Of a stretch of 64,000 bases of DNA, positions 30,518-41,565 are shown piece after piece. This stretch comes from Tilletiopsis washingtonensis. Lineage: Eukaryota > Basidiomycota > Exobasidiomycetes > Entylomatales. Position numbers and translations under genes: made by a program. The stretch lies in NCBI RefSeq assembly GCF_003144115.1, contig NW_020312008.1:90477-154476 (forward strand), read 5' to 3'. How positions within the stretch are numbered: the stretch's first letter is position 1; the number at the start of each line of letters is the position of its first letter. A model generated the notes under the pieces. It had not been told where the DNA came from, did not search any database, and saw only the letters and a program-made list of their open reading frames with translations.

Positions 30518-32341
30518 TCAGCGTTCGTTTGGTGTGTCGGACGGCACTTCGAGCAGCTTGCGCAGCTCGGCTTGAAGCGACTCGTCCGCCCCGCTCGGGA
30601 CGATGACGCCACCGACCGGGTGACGCTTGCTCAGAGCGCAAACCCATTGACCATCGGGCGAGAGATTGGAGACGAGGCACTTCGGCAAGTCGTGAAAGAC
30701 GCTGCGCAGGGACGGAGACACTGCGGGGGATGGCGTCGCCTGAGCCCCGGACTCGAGTGCTCGCAGTGCCGGCCGGTCAAACAGTCGGACTCCGGACTTG
30801 TGGAGAAGCCCGAATTGATGCCGCGACGGATGCTCAGGGCGGAATAGAGGCCCAAACTCGCGAAAGCTGCGGGCCGGTTTGATCGCGCGCAGCTCAGCGA
30901 AAAGGAGTGAAGCGAAGAGAGGAAAGAAGCCTGATCCCCACTTTCGCGGCAGTATGGTGACTAGAGGGCTCGAGTCTGGCTCGCAAGTATTATGTACCAA
31001 AGCGAGCCGGAGAACGGGATGGCGCATAAGGTAAGCAAAATAGCCACTTTCACTTGCGAGAGCAAGAGACCGGTATAGGTCTCCCTGGAGATTGCTACGA
31101 GGCTTGGAGAACGACGTCAAGCGCCAAGCACCGTTGTTCAGCTCCCAAGTGCATGCGACCTCATCTGCTGGCGGCCAGGTGAGCCCGGGCTGCGCGATCT
31201 GGTGCACAAGCGCCACGGCGCGGCTGCCGTCATCGGACAGCAGCAGCTCTTCGACCGGTGTGGGGAAGAGACACAGACTCTTTGTGGCTATCAAAGCGCG
31301 ATTGCTCCAGTGCTGGACCGTGTCGCCATCGAGAGGCTGAGGCGTCCTTGGCATCTGGCAATAGTCCAAAGCAGACGCAGACTCGTCGGTCGATTGCGTT
31401 GCGCTCGAGCTAGGCGCATCTGGCGGTAGGGAGAGCAGCTTGGCTCTGCCAAGCAGTAAGAGCTGCGGCGAGCGCTTGGAGCACGCGAACTCTCTGACGC
31501 CACTCCAGGTAGCGACGGTGTCTGTAGCCGAGCAAGAGCATTCTTGATGGCACGGACGGCTGCGCAAGCACGACTTGTACTTCTTCAGCTCGTCGACGAG
31601 CAAGAGTGAGACGACGTCGCTACCGCGCTTCTTGACGATGAGATGAGCACCGTGATTTGCGAGTGCCATGTGACGCCTGTACTCCAGCTCGGGCACACTA
31701 TACAGCCGTCTGGCCGAGTGATTCCGCAAGTGCCACAAAGTCGCCGCACCGTCCGAGTCGTGAAGCAGGAGTAGGTCTTGCTCGAGCTGCAGATCAAGTT
31801 CGAAGCCGCCGGAGCCGCTCGTGTCGACATCGAGTTGAAACGTGTCCCGGGCATAGAGATCCCACAGCCAGAGCCCGCCGCTGCCCTTGAAGAGCAGAGC
31901 AATGTAGCGCCCGTCGTTGCTCACCCTAGACCCGCGAAGTTTGGCCATCCAGGGAAGCAAGGCGCACTGGTGCAGACTGCGCCGCGCGTGCTGGGCGAAG
32001 TTGGCCTGTAGAATCACCTGCTCGAACAGAGGATCAGTGCTGCGACGCTCCCAGGATCGAGCGACGCAGCTGCTCGGACAGGCGACGATTCTTTTGAGAT
32101 AGTCGGCCTTCTTCAGATCATCGCGTGGCGCGCGACATGTAGCGGACAGCGCGAGATAGTCCTTCGGATCGAGTTGCTCGACGATGTAGAGCATGAGCTC
32201 CGCAGGGAGCCGAGTGATCGAACAAAGTGGTGACATAGGCGGCTCTTCGGCCAACGATGCTTCGGTGCAGGAGAGACGACCTTGTCCGGCTGCAGCCGCC
32301 GCTGCGGTAGTCTGGCGCGTGCGCGAAGGACGTTTGGGCAT
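30518..32341 (-). CDS. F-box protein with propeller-like repeats, paralog 4
   Basis: Single-exon frame, 607 residues from the ATG at 32341 (MPKRPSRTRQTT, a possible nuclear signal). The F-box is ITRLPAELMLYIVEQLDPKD ... LSATCRAPRDDL, followed by RIVACPSSCVARSWERR and DPLFEQVILQ. Blade-like segments are VSNDGRYIALLF, LSDDGSRAVAL and LSPDGQWVCAL; LWLWDLYARDTFQLD and TLWHLRNHSARRLYS align with paralogs 2 and 3. It has a Cys-rich loop (CLRSRPCHQECSCS) that the others lack, which could be disulfide- or metal-linked or simply an insert. The frame stays open upstream with earlier ATGs, so the start could be further 5'. The adapter role is inferred from the F-box only. Confidence 0.73.
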   Translation of the reverse strand: MPKRPSRTRQTTAAAAAAGQGRLSCTEASLAEEPPMSPLCSITRLPAELMLYIVEQLDPKDYLALSATCRAPRDDLKKADYLKRIVACPSSCVARSWERRSTDPLFEQVILQANFAQHARRSLHQCALLPWMAKLRGSRVSNDGRYIALLFKGSGGLWLWDLYARDTFQLDVDTSGSGGFELDLQLEQDLLLLHDSDGAATLWHLRNHSARRLYSVPELEYRRHMALANHGAHLIVKKRGSDVVSLLLVDELKKYKSCLRSRPCHQECSCSATDTVATWSGVREFACSKRSPQLLLLGRAKLLSLPPDAPSSSATQSTDESASALDYCQMPRTPQPLDGDTVQHWSNRALIATKSLCLFPTPVEELLLSDDGSRAVALVHQIAQPGLTWPPADEVACTWELNNGAWRLTSFSKPRSNLQGDLYRSLALASESGYFAYLMRHPVLRLALVHNTCEPDSSPLVTILPRKWGSGFFPLFASLLFAELRAIKPARSFREFGPLFRPEHPSRHQFGLLHKSGVRLFDRPALRALESGAQATPSPAVSPSLRSVFHDLPKCLVSNLSPDGQWVCALSKRHPVGGVIVPSGADESLQAELRKLLEVPSDTPNER

Positions 32342-32919
32342 GACGAAGAGCCGCTTGGCGTGACGGTGAGTGCGAGAAAGAAGCGTTTGGCGCGAGAGGC
32401 TGTGGTGGACGCTGTGTAGAGAGAGCTCGATGGGCGTGATGGTGTGAGCGAGAAAGCGAGAGGTGAGATGAGCACGTAGCTCATCAAGGCGGAAGTGGCG
32501 CGGCGGCATCAGCGACGCTCGGGCCGCGTTCCCGCGACGCTCGGGCCGCCGCCTCCTCCCGCTACGTCTGACCCCGGCCAGACAAGGGCAATGCCGCATG
32601 CTTGATGGTCGATGGAGCCGCGACGTGGTGTCTGGTGCTCGTGCTTCGACGGCCGAGGCGCGGTGACAGCTCGAGCTGCGCCGACGAGCTCTCGTCTCGA
32701 CGCGACTCGTCTTCTGCGAGCGTGGCTCGTCCTTTCGCGAGCGCGGCTGCTTTCGCCGTGCCTGGCTCTCCTCAGCCTGTATTTCCGGTCCGCCGTGCGC
32801 CCTGTCTTGGACGCAGCTTGCTCTGACGGGCTCTCGAGTAGCGAGCACGACGCATGACAGACCCCGCTCCTTCTCAAGCACGACCCAACGTCTGATGACA
32901 AGCGTTTCCATTCCTTTTT
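32342..32919. other. Gene-free stretch upstream of F-box gene 4
   Basis: 578 bp between the F-box gene 4 start and the mS45 stop. The paralog 4 frame stays open across much of it, so part could be N-terminal coding sequence; otherwise it is promoter and 3' flank. Confidence 0.4.
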
Positions 32920-34390
32920 CTACGCCTGCCGTGCCTCTCTGGCCATCTGCACTCTCTCCTCCAGGCGCGACCGCCGTCCCTCGATCGTAGCCATCCGCTT
33001 CGCCGTAGCTCTCGCCCTCCGCACTCTCCGCGCCTCATTCCGGCCCGCCACGCCCGCGCCCGCGTACGAGTTGGGCCCGACGTCGGCGATGCGCAGCGGC
33101 GCGCGCACGCGCGTGCCGACCGTCGTGGGTGCGTCGCGGACCTTGCGGGGACCGTTGGAGGGCAGTGCGGCGAGCTTGGCGCCGCGTGCGACGTTGGCGG
33201 CGTGCAGAGCGGGCTCGAGAATCGACGGCGGCTGCGAGAGACAGACACGAGTCAGCAGAGCATTCACTGTGTCGTGGAGGTGTGCAGTAGACTCACCTCG
33301 TTGCCCTCGTCGACGATCTCGCGGTACGGGCCTCGGATCTCGGCCGACGAGCCGGGCAGCGAAGGCACCGGCTCGTCCTCCTTCATGCCGCGCTGCATCT
33401 GCATCGTCTGCGCCGTGGGCGTGACACGTCCGCTTGCGCGACCATTTGAGCTCGAAGCAGCATTGGAGGAAGAGGCGTCCGAGGAGGAAGCAGCTTTCTG
33501 ACGGTCGGCACGCTGCTTGTTCAGCGTGGCCTCAACGGGTGAGCCCAGGAGACGCTCCATCGAGGAGGCGAAGTGTGTTTGCAGAGGACGTCTCTGCGGC
33601 GCGAGGAAGAGGCGTGGTCAGCGAGCTGTGCCATCCGTCACTGGCGTCTTCCGCTCTCCATCTCGTGCCGCCGCCTAAGTGGCATCGTCGTGTGTGCTCA
33701 GAGTGTTCAAAGGTATGTGTAACCATGTGTGTGTCTTCAAGACTAATCGAGTTGTAACTCATCCTCGCTTGTGCTGCAGCCGCAGCCGCAGGCAACTCGG
33801 CCTCGTTGCCGCTCCATCTCCCCTCTCCCTGTCCTCTTCTCGACGCGACTCACCTCCTTGACCCACTCCTTCTCCAGCGCACACAGCCGCAGCACTGCCT
33901 CGACGCGATCGATCGGGATGTGGAAGCGCGTAGACAGAGCTCTCGGCGCGCCCGAGCCCTTCGGCTCTGCGATGTGCGCAGCCCACAGGGCCTGTCTCGT
34001 GTACGTCGGCAGCGGCGGAGACGGCTTGAAGGTCGGATTCAATGGGAACGGCTGTTTGCGCTGGCGTCAGCGAAACAAAGCAGAAGGGAAAGGGGAGCAA
34101 CGCACCGTCGAGCCAATCCAGAACGGACCCCTCCCCATGGGCGGCAGCTTGTACTGCTTCGCAGCCGTCTGGATCCAGCGCTCAAACGGCGGCATGATCG
34201 CTGCCCTTGGGCCACTGCCAGAGCCACGCGGGCGCGCGGCATCGGAGGAGCGGCTGGCGCGGTCCTCGGAGATGGCCGAGCGTGCGGCGGGGGAAGGCAC
34301 GGCAGAGGGCGCGGGAGTGGCGAGCCGGGATGAGGAGGTGGAGATGCTGCGCAGCGGCAGGCGCGAGCTGGAGGCGACGGGACCCCGCAT
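32920..34390 (-). CDS. Mitochondrial ribosomal small-subunit protein mS45 (Bot1p family)
   Basis: Exons 34390-34106, 34051-33854, 33593-33297 and 33231-32920 join in phase to 363 residues. The N-terminus (MRGPVASSSRLPLRSISTSSSR) is a typical mitochondrial presequence, which fixed the start. The core PFERWIQTAAKQY, GPFWIGSTPFPLNPTFKP, then ALSTRFHIPIDRVEAVLRL with LEKEWVKE matches the fungal Bot1p/eukaryotic mitochondrial regulator family, now known as mitoribosomal protein mS45 (yeast Mrps35). The C-terminus is basic and helical (RRARATAKRMATIEGRR). Intron 2 is 260 nt. The family call is from remembered pattern rather than alignment. Confidence 0.75.
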
Positions 34391-34819
34391 GCTGAACGAC
34401 GAGGAAGGGGCTGCGAGAGGGTGAAGAGGAGCGAGAGAGGCCGGTGCTCAGAGCAGAGGCAGCGCTGACCTTGCGCTTCGCGCGCGCGGCGCGCTTCTGC
34501 GCTTCTTCGGCCGGGCTCAGCCGCGGCTCACGTGCCACGTGGCCGGCGCGCGGCTCAACGCTCGGCTCCGCTCCCAGCAGCCTCGGAGCGTCATCGGTCG
34601 ATCGTCCGGCGGGGCAGCAGGCAGGCCGCCAGCCTCCGGCTCAGGGCAGCGCGAGCGCATGCTCCACTCGAGGCGCAAGCCCAACATCCGTGCGCGGCCG
34701 TCACGGCCGAGCGTTTCACAGCGAGGCGGGCGCTCGAGGTCGCTCGCTCGCTCGCTCCCCACCCTTGCCTCACCACCACAACCTCACTCATCTCCCACCA
34801 CCTTACACACACTTCAATC
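34391..34819. promoter_or_regulatory. Shared divergent upstream region of mS45 and ACBP genes
   Basis: 429 bp between divergent starts. It contains a (GCTC)4-like run near 34740-34757 and a C/T/A-rich leader right before the ACBP ATG (CACACACTTCAATCATG). Upstream spliced leader exons for mS45 are possible. Confidence 0.5.
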
Positions 34820-35998
34820 ATGTCTGCTCAGTTCGACAAGGTGCGTCTCGTGTGGGCGTCGCATGGGCAGCTGGCGCAGCTGCCTGCTCCTCCGCGAGCT
34901 GGGCAGCCGCGTCACGCGCCGTCGCTGCGTCGTCTCTGCGTCCGTCGCCGTGCAATGTGCTGACTCATCTTCCTTTTAGGCCGTCGCTACCGTCGGCTCC
35001 ATGCCCAAGGTGTGTAGCTGCGTCGTCGCTTGCGGACGTGGAGGAGCTGGAAAGAGCGCGCGCAGAAGACGGACGGAGAGGATGGGGAGCGCAGGAGGTG
35101 GACAGCCTGCGCCTGAGAGGGCACAGCAGCGAGGCTGCTCGTGCTCTGCGACTTTGTGTCCGAATGGCTGCGACTGGCACTGTGCACTGCAGGACAGGCG
35201 CTGCGCTGCGTGGCCTGGTCGCTGTTGCCGTTTCAGCGCGCTTCAGCTGCGCTTCTGCGCATCGTCGTTGCGTGGGCGCCAGGAGCTTCTTTCCGCTCAT
35301 CGGGCGTCGTTCCGCTGCTCTCTTTTCCTCACTACACCTTCGTCCCGCATCTCTCCCGTCGTGCTGACGCTTCACGCATCACAGGACGGCCCCGTGCAGC
35401 CCACGCAGACCGACCAGCTCAAGTTCTACGGCCTCTTCAAGCAGGCCTCGATCGGCGACGTCAACACGTCGCGCCCGGGCATGATGGGTGCGTGTGTGCC
35501 TCCTTTTCGTAGGCAGGTCGCCTGTGCTGATGTTGGCATACTCGTTCAGACTTCACGGGCAAGGCCAAGTGGGACGCCTGGAAGGCCAACGAGGGCACGA
35601 GCCAGGACGACGCCAAGAAGCAGTACGTCGAGTACCTGCTCGAGGTGAGTTGCGCCGTCGGCCTGGCGAGGTTCGGAGCAGAGCGAGGGCGGGCAAGGGC
35701 CGAATGCTGCGCTCGCTGCTGGGCTAGCAAGCAGCGCCGCTCGCGAGGCGAGCGAGGCTCAGCCCGTGTGCACTCAGACAGCGCGAGCCTTGCAATTGTC
35801 CGCGCTTCTGCTCGCTCTGCGGCTCGCGTCTCTTCATCGCCCTCAAGCTAACCCTTTTCCCCGTTCGCAGCTGCTCAAGAAGCACGGCGGTGAGCTTTAT
35901 CCCTCTTGCCTCGCAGTCCGTGCCTCGCACTGACTCTCCGTTCTCGTACAGACCACGAGGACGCCAAGAAGTGGATCTCGGAGATCGAGTCGGCCTAA
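34820..35998 (+). CDS. ACB1: Acyl-CoA-binding protein
   Basis: Small cytosolic carrier that binds medium to long acyl-CoA esters. Six exons (34820-34840, 34980-35009, 35385-35487, 35550-35644, 35871-35889, 35952-35998) join in phase to 104 residues. All hallmarks are present: LKFYGLFKQASIGD with the ligand-binding Tyr and Lys, the RPGMMDFTGKAKWDAWK block, and AKKQYVEYLLELLKKHG. It is slightly longer than the usual 86-92 residues, with a C-terminal DHEDAKKWISEIESA helix. Two introns are much longer (375 nt and 226 nt) than the local norm, and one exon is only 19 nt. Confidence 0.93.
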
Positions 35999-36604
35999 GC
36001 GTCTCTCGTCCGAGCCGCCGCGTCGTGCGCACGCACCGCGTCTGCGGCCGCCGGACTGCTCCCTCGCTTCGTGATGAGTTCAGTCCGTTCGAATGCAAAG
36101 ATTGCCATACCTCTCTTTCCTTCCTCTTCTCACGTGCGAGTCTCGAGCGACCTGCGATGACGCAGAGATGGAAGGCGTCGACGTATGCGTCTCATCAACG
36201 CCCGGACCCTCTCTGCTGCACTCCTGCTTGCGCCGCCGCATCACGCGCCCACGGCGTCGGCGGCAAGGAGGAGGCGGCCTGTGCGGGATTGCCGCGCGGC
36301 AGTGCCGCATGCCTAGCTTGGGAACAGGGCTTCGCTCCTCGCGATGTCGGATGATGAAGGAGAGCTCATCTCAGCCCTCGCTTCCGCCGTGCGCTGCCTA
36401 CTGGCCCGGTGCCGCCGAGGAGGGGCCCGCTTCATCATCGGCATGCCTGGACTGCTCGGCAGGATACTCGGGTGCCGTGCTGCTGCTCATGTGCTAGGCT
36501 GAAGCGTCGTGTCCTGGCGATGCCTCTTCAAAGTCGTTGTCGCCGTCGTCGTCGAGTCTCTTGCTTCCTTCACCACCATCTCCTCCCTCTCAGGCGTAAG
36601 CGGT
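35999..36604. other. Gene-free stretch between ACBP and the seven-helix gene
   Basis: 606 bp. ACBP 3' flank plus the promoter and leader of the next gene. A CTCCCTCTCAG at 36588-36598 just before the ATG could be a leader-intron acceptor. Confidence 0.45.
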
Positions 36605-38635
36605 ATGGCGACCAGCATGTCCTCCTCGCAGCCCTCCGGCGCACACGGTCTCTTCTGGAGTCTGCTCTTCGCACTGCTCCTCCTCGGCATCCTCACCGAG
36701 CGTCTCCTCGTCTTTCTCCACTCGTGTCGTTCTTCGCCTCCCCCTCTCTCGGCGCAGCAAGAGCGCATGCTGAAGTGCCACGCTGTCGCCGACGTTGCAA
36801 AGGCACAGAAGGAGGCCAGCCTGCTCCTCCCCGTCTCGTCTCCCTCCGCCTCGACCTCGACGTCCGGCGGTCAGAAGCAGAAGAGCGGCAAAGGCGGCCA
36901 GGCGTGGCTGCTGCTCTTCGTCGGCGCAGCCTGCACACTCAGCGCAGCGGCCGTGGCTCTGCTCGCGACGGCCGTGACCGGCGCGCTGTTCTACGCCTGG
37001 AACGAGGAGCACGTTGCTGATTGTACGTGGCTTTGCCCTCTCCTCTCGCCCAGAGACGATGCCCTGACAGCTCCTGCCAGATCTGCACCTGGTAACCCAT
37101 CTCTGCATCATCCTCATCACGCTTAGCGAGGCGCAAACGGCCGCGCAATTCTGGATCATCCTCGAGCGTCCCTCGAGCGTCGGTCTCGTGCTTCTCGGCG
37201 CCCTCGGAGCTCAGTTCGCGACGGGCCTGGCGGGCGGCATCACAGCCTTCCGAGGGCAGCCGCACGTCGACTCGCCCGGCAATGTCGTGGTGGATATCTA
37301 CCTCGGCATCACAACCGTTCTTGCGCTGTGTGAGTCGTCTGCCTCGTGCCTCTCATGCAGCATCAGGCTGAATACGCTCCACTTAGTCCTCGCAGGCATG
37401 TTGGCCGCCTATCTGCGCTCGGCGCCCAACGGCCCCTCGGCACACGGCTTCACGACGCTGGCGCGACGAGCGATGCAGAGCGGCGGGCTCAAGGGCGTGA
37501 TGGCCATCGGCACACTTGGGCTTCACGTCGGTCTCTCCTCTCCCGTCTGGGTCGGAGCACTCACTGTCACAGGCGTCACGTACGCCTGCTGCATCATCGG
37601 CAACCTCAACGCCCGCCATTCGCTACGCTCGGCTCTGCAAGCCACGCTGACAGAGGTGTCGCGCACCGAGGCCTCGGCTGGCCCGACATGGGCTCAAGTC
37701 TCGGACCTCGTCAACGCAGCTCAACGCGCCTCGGCCCCTCAGACGCCAATCTCACTCTACGCTCCGAAGCTCCAGCTCGTCTGCAGCACGCCTGAGCCGG
37801 CGCAAGGCGCGGGGTCGCTGCCGCAGACGCCCCAGCCGAGTCTGCTGCACCGCCGTCGTCGCACAAGTATCGACCTCGAGCTCGAGGAGGTCGTCACGGG
37901 CGACGAGACGCAGGGCCACGGTCTCGGAGGCATGCCGCACTCGCCTCGTTTCCTGGGCTCGCTGCTGCGTCGCTGCGCAGACCCCTCGCCGCGCAGCGCC
38001 TCGTTTGCTGGAGACGCTGCAACCTCAAACGGCGGGGCCTCACCGTCGCCGAGGAACAGCACATTTGGCCTCTCGCGCTCGCGTGCAACTTCGATGGCGG
38101 GACATGGGAACGCAGAAGCGATCTCTCCGGTAAGTCGAGCAGGCGACGAAGCACGAAGCCGCCTCGCTGACGTCCAACGTAGACGAACCCCACACACCAA
38201 TAGGACGCCGAGCGCTGCGCGAGTGAGTTCCATCTCCCCTCGACCTCGCACCCTTGCTGACGCCGCGCAGGTCCGACTTATGACACGGCGTCCTTCACGA
38301 CGTGCGAGATGCCTTCGATGTCGCACCAGCACAGTCAGGCGAGCCGCGCTCGACGTCAAGCCTCGACACGCTCCCAGAAGCGCCGCAGTCTGCCATACGT
38401 CTCCAACGGCGAAGGCTACGGCAGCCAGCAGAGCCTCGGCCGCGAGCTCTCGATGCAGAGACGCCCCTCGGCGCCGTTGCCGGGCAGCACGCCGCCTTCG
38501 CGTCCGCAGCGCTCGCCCTCGCGCAATGCGTTCAACGCAGACGACACGAACGATGAGAACGAGCCCGCTGCCGAGGCGCAGCAGAGCAGCGACGTCGAGA
38601 CTGTCGCTGGCGAGCGTCGCCGCTCTCTCCTCTGA
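36605..38635 (+). CDS. Seven-helix membrane protein, DUF6534-like
   Basis: Exons 36605-37022, 37081-37329, 37396-38129, 38204-38222 (19 nt) and 38271-38635 join in phase to 594 residues. The N-terminal 330 residues hold about seven hydrophobic segments (for example GLFWSLLFALLLLGIL, TLSAAAVALLATAVTGALFY, LCIILITL, VGLVLLGALGAQFATGLAG, YLGITTVLALCMLAAYL and ALTVTGVTYACCIIG). The last one is followed by NLNARHSLR, a motif I associate with the basidiomycete DUF6534 seven-helix family. A cytosolic tail of about 260 residues is Ser/Arg/Pro-rich with many RRxS-like potential phosphosites. Ligand and function are unknown; a receptor-like role is only suggested by topology. Confidence 0.7.
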
Positions 38636-38919
38636 TCTGACTGTACTCCTCCACACTCTCTGACTCCTTCCCGCGCCCCTCGTCGCTGTGCCTCCTTGTC
38701 CTGCCCTCCTTCACACGCTCGAGTCGTGGGCAATGAATCGCTCGGGCGTTGCATCTGCCGCTTTTGGGGAAGCGTGGTGTACATGCGTGAGATGTGTGTG
38801 GTGTGTGTGTGTCGAGGAAGACCCAGAAAAAGTGCAGATAGGAAGGAGATGACGTGTCAAGGCATAGCATTGGCGCATCGGAACCGCGCTGGCATTCCGA
38901 CGCGGGCAGCGCAGGTGCT

Positions 38920-39796
38920 TTAACGGTACGACTTCTGGCGACGGGCGCGGGCACCCTTGCCGCCGTACTTCTTCGGCTCCATGCGGCGCGGGTCGGCGAC
39001 GAGGAGCGTGCGGTCGTAGGCGACGAACTGCTGGCGCAGCTCGAGGGCGGAGGCGGCGTCGTGCTGTGGACCGAAGTGGATGAGCATGCATGCCCTCGCT
39101 CTGCGGCTGTGTCTTCCTCTCTCGTGCTCTTCCCGCGCTCCCAGTCCGCAGGTGCATGCCTGGCGTCCGACTGCTCCTTCCTTCTGACAGGCGAGCCGTC
39201 CCACATCGCACCACTCTGCTCTCCTGCTTCCCTCATCTGCTCTCCTTCTCCTGCCAGTCATGTCCCGCTTGCCCTCTGAGTACTCACGTGCTTGGCGTAG
39301 TACGCAACGAGGCCCTTGGCAATGGCCTGGCGGATGGCGTACACCTGCGAGGTGTGGCCACCACCCGAGACGCGCACGCGGATGTCAACACCGCTGAGAG
39401 GAGTGATCGTGTGAGCGTGAGCCGGCGCTGCTGATGATACGAACGGGCGTATGCGCAATGCCTGCAAGCCTCCATCACGCAGCGGCCCGGCACTGACTGC
39501 CTGCATCTGCCAGCTGCAGTCGAGCATTGGCGCTCCCGGCCATAACAATTTCGCCCTCACTCCCCCTTCGCGTGCCGTCGCTCTGGCCCGCCCGACTCTC
39601 GCTCGAATGCATGCACTCACGCGAACTTGTCCTCGCCGACAATCAGCACGGGCTCGTAGGCCTTGAAGCGCAGGATCTCCGGCTCGACGAGCGCGATGGG
39701 CTGCGAGTTGATGCGGATGAGGCCCTTGCCCTCCTTGACGTGGGCCACGGCCGTGGCCGTCTTCTTCTTGCCGAAGCACTGCACGGATTGCGACAT
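38920..39796 (-). CDS. RPS16: 40S ribosomal protein uS9 (S16)
   Basis: Structural protein of the small-subunit head whose C-terminal tail reaches the P-site tRNA. Exons 39796-39621, 39393-39288 and 39063-38920 join to 141 residues, the standard length. Matches are [58 protein letters not shown] and the invariant C-terminal [11 protein letters not shown]. The introns (227 and 224 nt) are longer than elsewhere. A CAG acceptor sits directly before the ATG (TCTCGTTCAG-ATG), so a leader intron is likely, with a possible donor near 40246. Such leader introns are usual in fungal ribosomal protein genes. Confidence 0.95.
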
Positions 39797-41565
39797 CTGA
39801 ACGAGAATCGAGGTCAGTGGCACGTACGATGTGATGGTGGTGCGGAGCGAGAATGAAGATGGCAGAGCACTGGCAGCAGCTGCGGCATGCCTGCGCGCAC
39901 GCCTCCGCTCTCGCCGGCCCGGTTCCACCCTGCGCGTCGCTTCTCGCCGCCCTCTCCCAGGCGCAGCCCAGACGCAGCCAGCGCTTCCCTAAGGGCTGCA
40001 GTCTTTCCCGCTCTTCATGCGTTGACGCTCTCGCTATCAAGGCGAGAGACATGCGCGACCGCCATCTCTGTGTCGCTCCTTGGCAGAGCCTTTCTGGCCA
40101 GGCCGAGCGATTTTGCCGCGCCAGGATGAGCGCGGCGCACCCGGCCGCCTGCTGCGTCGTGCCGATGCACATGCAGCGTGCTATGTGCGCACGTATAATG
40201 CGCCAGAGAGGTGCGAGGACGAGAGAGGGCACGGCATACGAACCTTGAGGAGTGTGGTGACGGGTGTGAAGGTGTGAGCCAGCGAGCAGCGCTCTTGCTG
40301 GGCGTGGGCCGCGCTGCCCTGCCGCTTCCGCCAGGCTGACTGCAAGACGCTGGCGGCGCGGCAGCCAAGAGAGTCGCACGCGCGGCCGCCTGACTTCCAA
40401 GGCGGCGCCAGCCACGCGTCGGTCGAAAATTGCCGACGCGTGCCGCAGCAGCACCAGCACAGCGCCGCCGGCGCCCCTGGACGTGTGTCGGGACCGCTTC
40501 GAGCGTCTGCTGCCTTGCGGAGACAGCGTCGTCAGGCGGTGCACTGCTGCCCTCGCCGAGGCTCAGAGGTCCGACAAGAACAGCGATCAAGGGACATTTG
40601 CATGCTGCTGCGAGGTCCCTGCCGCCTGCAATGACCCGCCAGGCCTTGCCGCACCGCTGGTGCTGCCCGGACTGCGGTCCCATGATGCTGGCGACGACAG
40701 GATCAGCGAGTACAGTACAGCAGAGCAGCAGCTCGTGAGCTCGGCGACGGTCAGAGGGCGACTTGGGCCAGCATGCCGGCTAGCCATTTGCCGTAGCGAA
40801 CCACAGACCCATGCAGTGCAGCCACCGCACAGCCGTCTTCTCTCCCATAGAACGCTCAAACACAGACTCTGAGATGCAGACGTTATGCCATGCTAGCTTT
40901 CAGACCTCGACTGCTTCAGATGTCGCATCTGCTCGCCGGAGATGGAGGAGGAGGGCTCGGCGGCGGGAAGAACGCCAGAGCACGTGACTCGCCCCGGCGC
41001 CGCCCGACGAGGCGAGAGGTGGAGGCAGGGCGCGGCCCGGCGGTGCTTGCGTTGTCTCCCTCGCCTCGCGGCCGCGCTGCACCAGGTCGACCAACATGCT
41101 GCGTGAGGGAGACACATGCTTCAGGTCTAGGCCCTGATCCTTTTTCTCAACTGCGGCAGGCTCAACAGCGCTGGCCGTGGCGCAGAGGGCGGAGGGACAA
41201 GAGGGTCCGGTCTGCGCCGACGCAGGCACGGCCGAGTTCCGTGTGGGGTAGCTTTTTTCCTGGCACAAGCTTGAAGTGCGGCGCCGAGTTTGTATTGCCC
41301 AGGCGTTAGATAATTTGAAGTGTGCTTCTCGCCGGCCAAGGCTCTGACCGCGAAGGCGAAGCTTCGGCCGGCGTGAGCGCCCGAGGAAGCCCTAGCAGCA
41401 GTCAGCGGTCAGCAGCAGCAGCAGGACAGCAGCCTCAGCAGCATACCTCGAACGCACTACCACCACAGCAGCTGCACTCCTCGCCCCTGCGCTGCCGCAA
41501 CCCTCTCTCTCCGCTGCGCCCGCGTCCGTCTGAGTCGCGCCGCTGCGTAACCCCCTCCTCCCAGC
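39797..41565. other. Divergent upstream region of RPS16 and CLU1 (1.8 kb)
   Basis: The RPS16-proximal 450 bp is probably its leader intron. The remainder has no supportable gene. The CLU1-proximal 150 bp carries CAG-rich sequence (AGCAGCAGCAGCAGGACAGCAGC) and a C/T-rich leader ending CCCAGCATG. Confidence 0.5.

Noticed and set aside
34391-34594. Extra 5' coding exons for mS45 (for example from an ATG at 34594)
   Set aside because: They need a 35-nt intron and a phase that does not fit. The ATG at 34390 already begins a good mitochondrial presequence.
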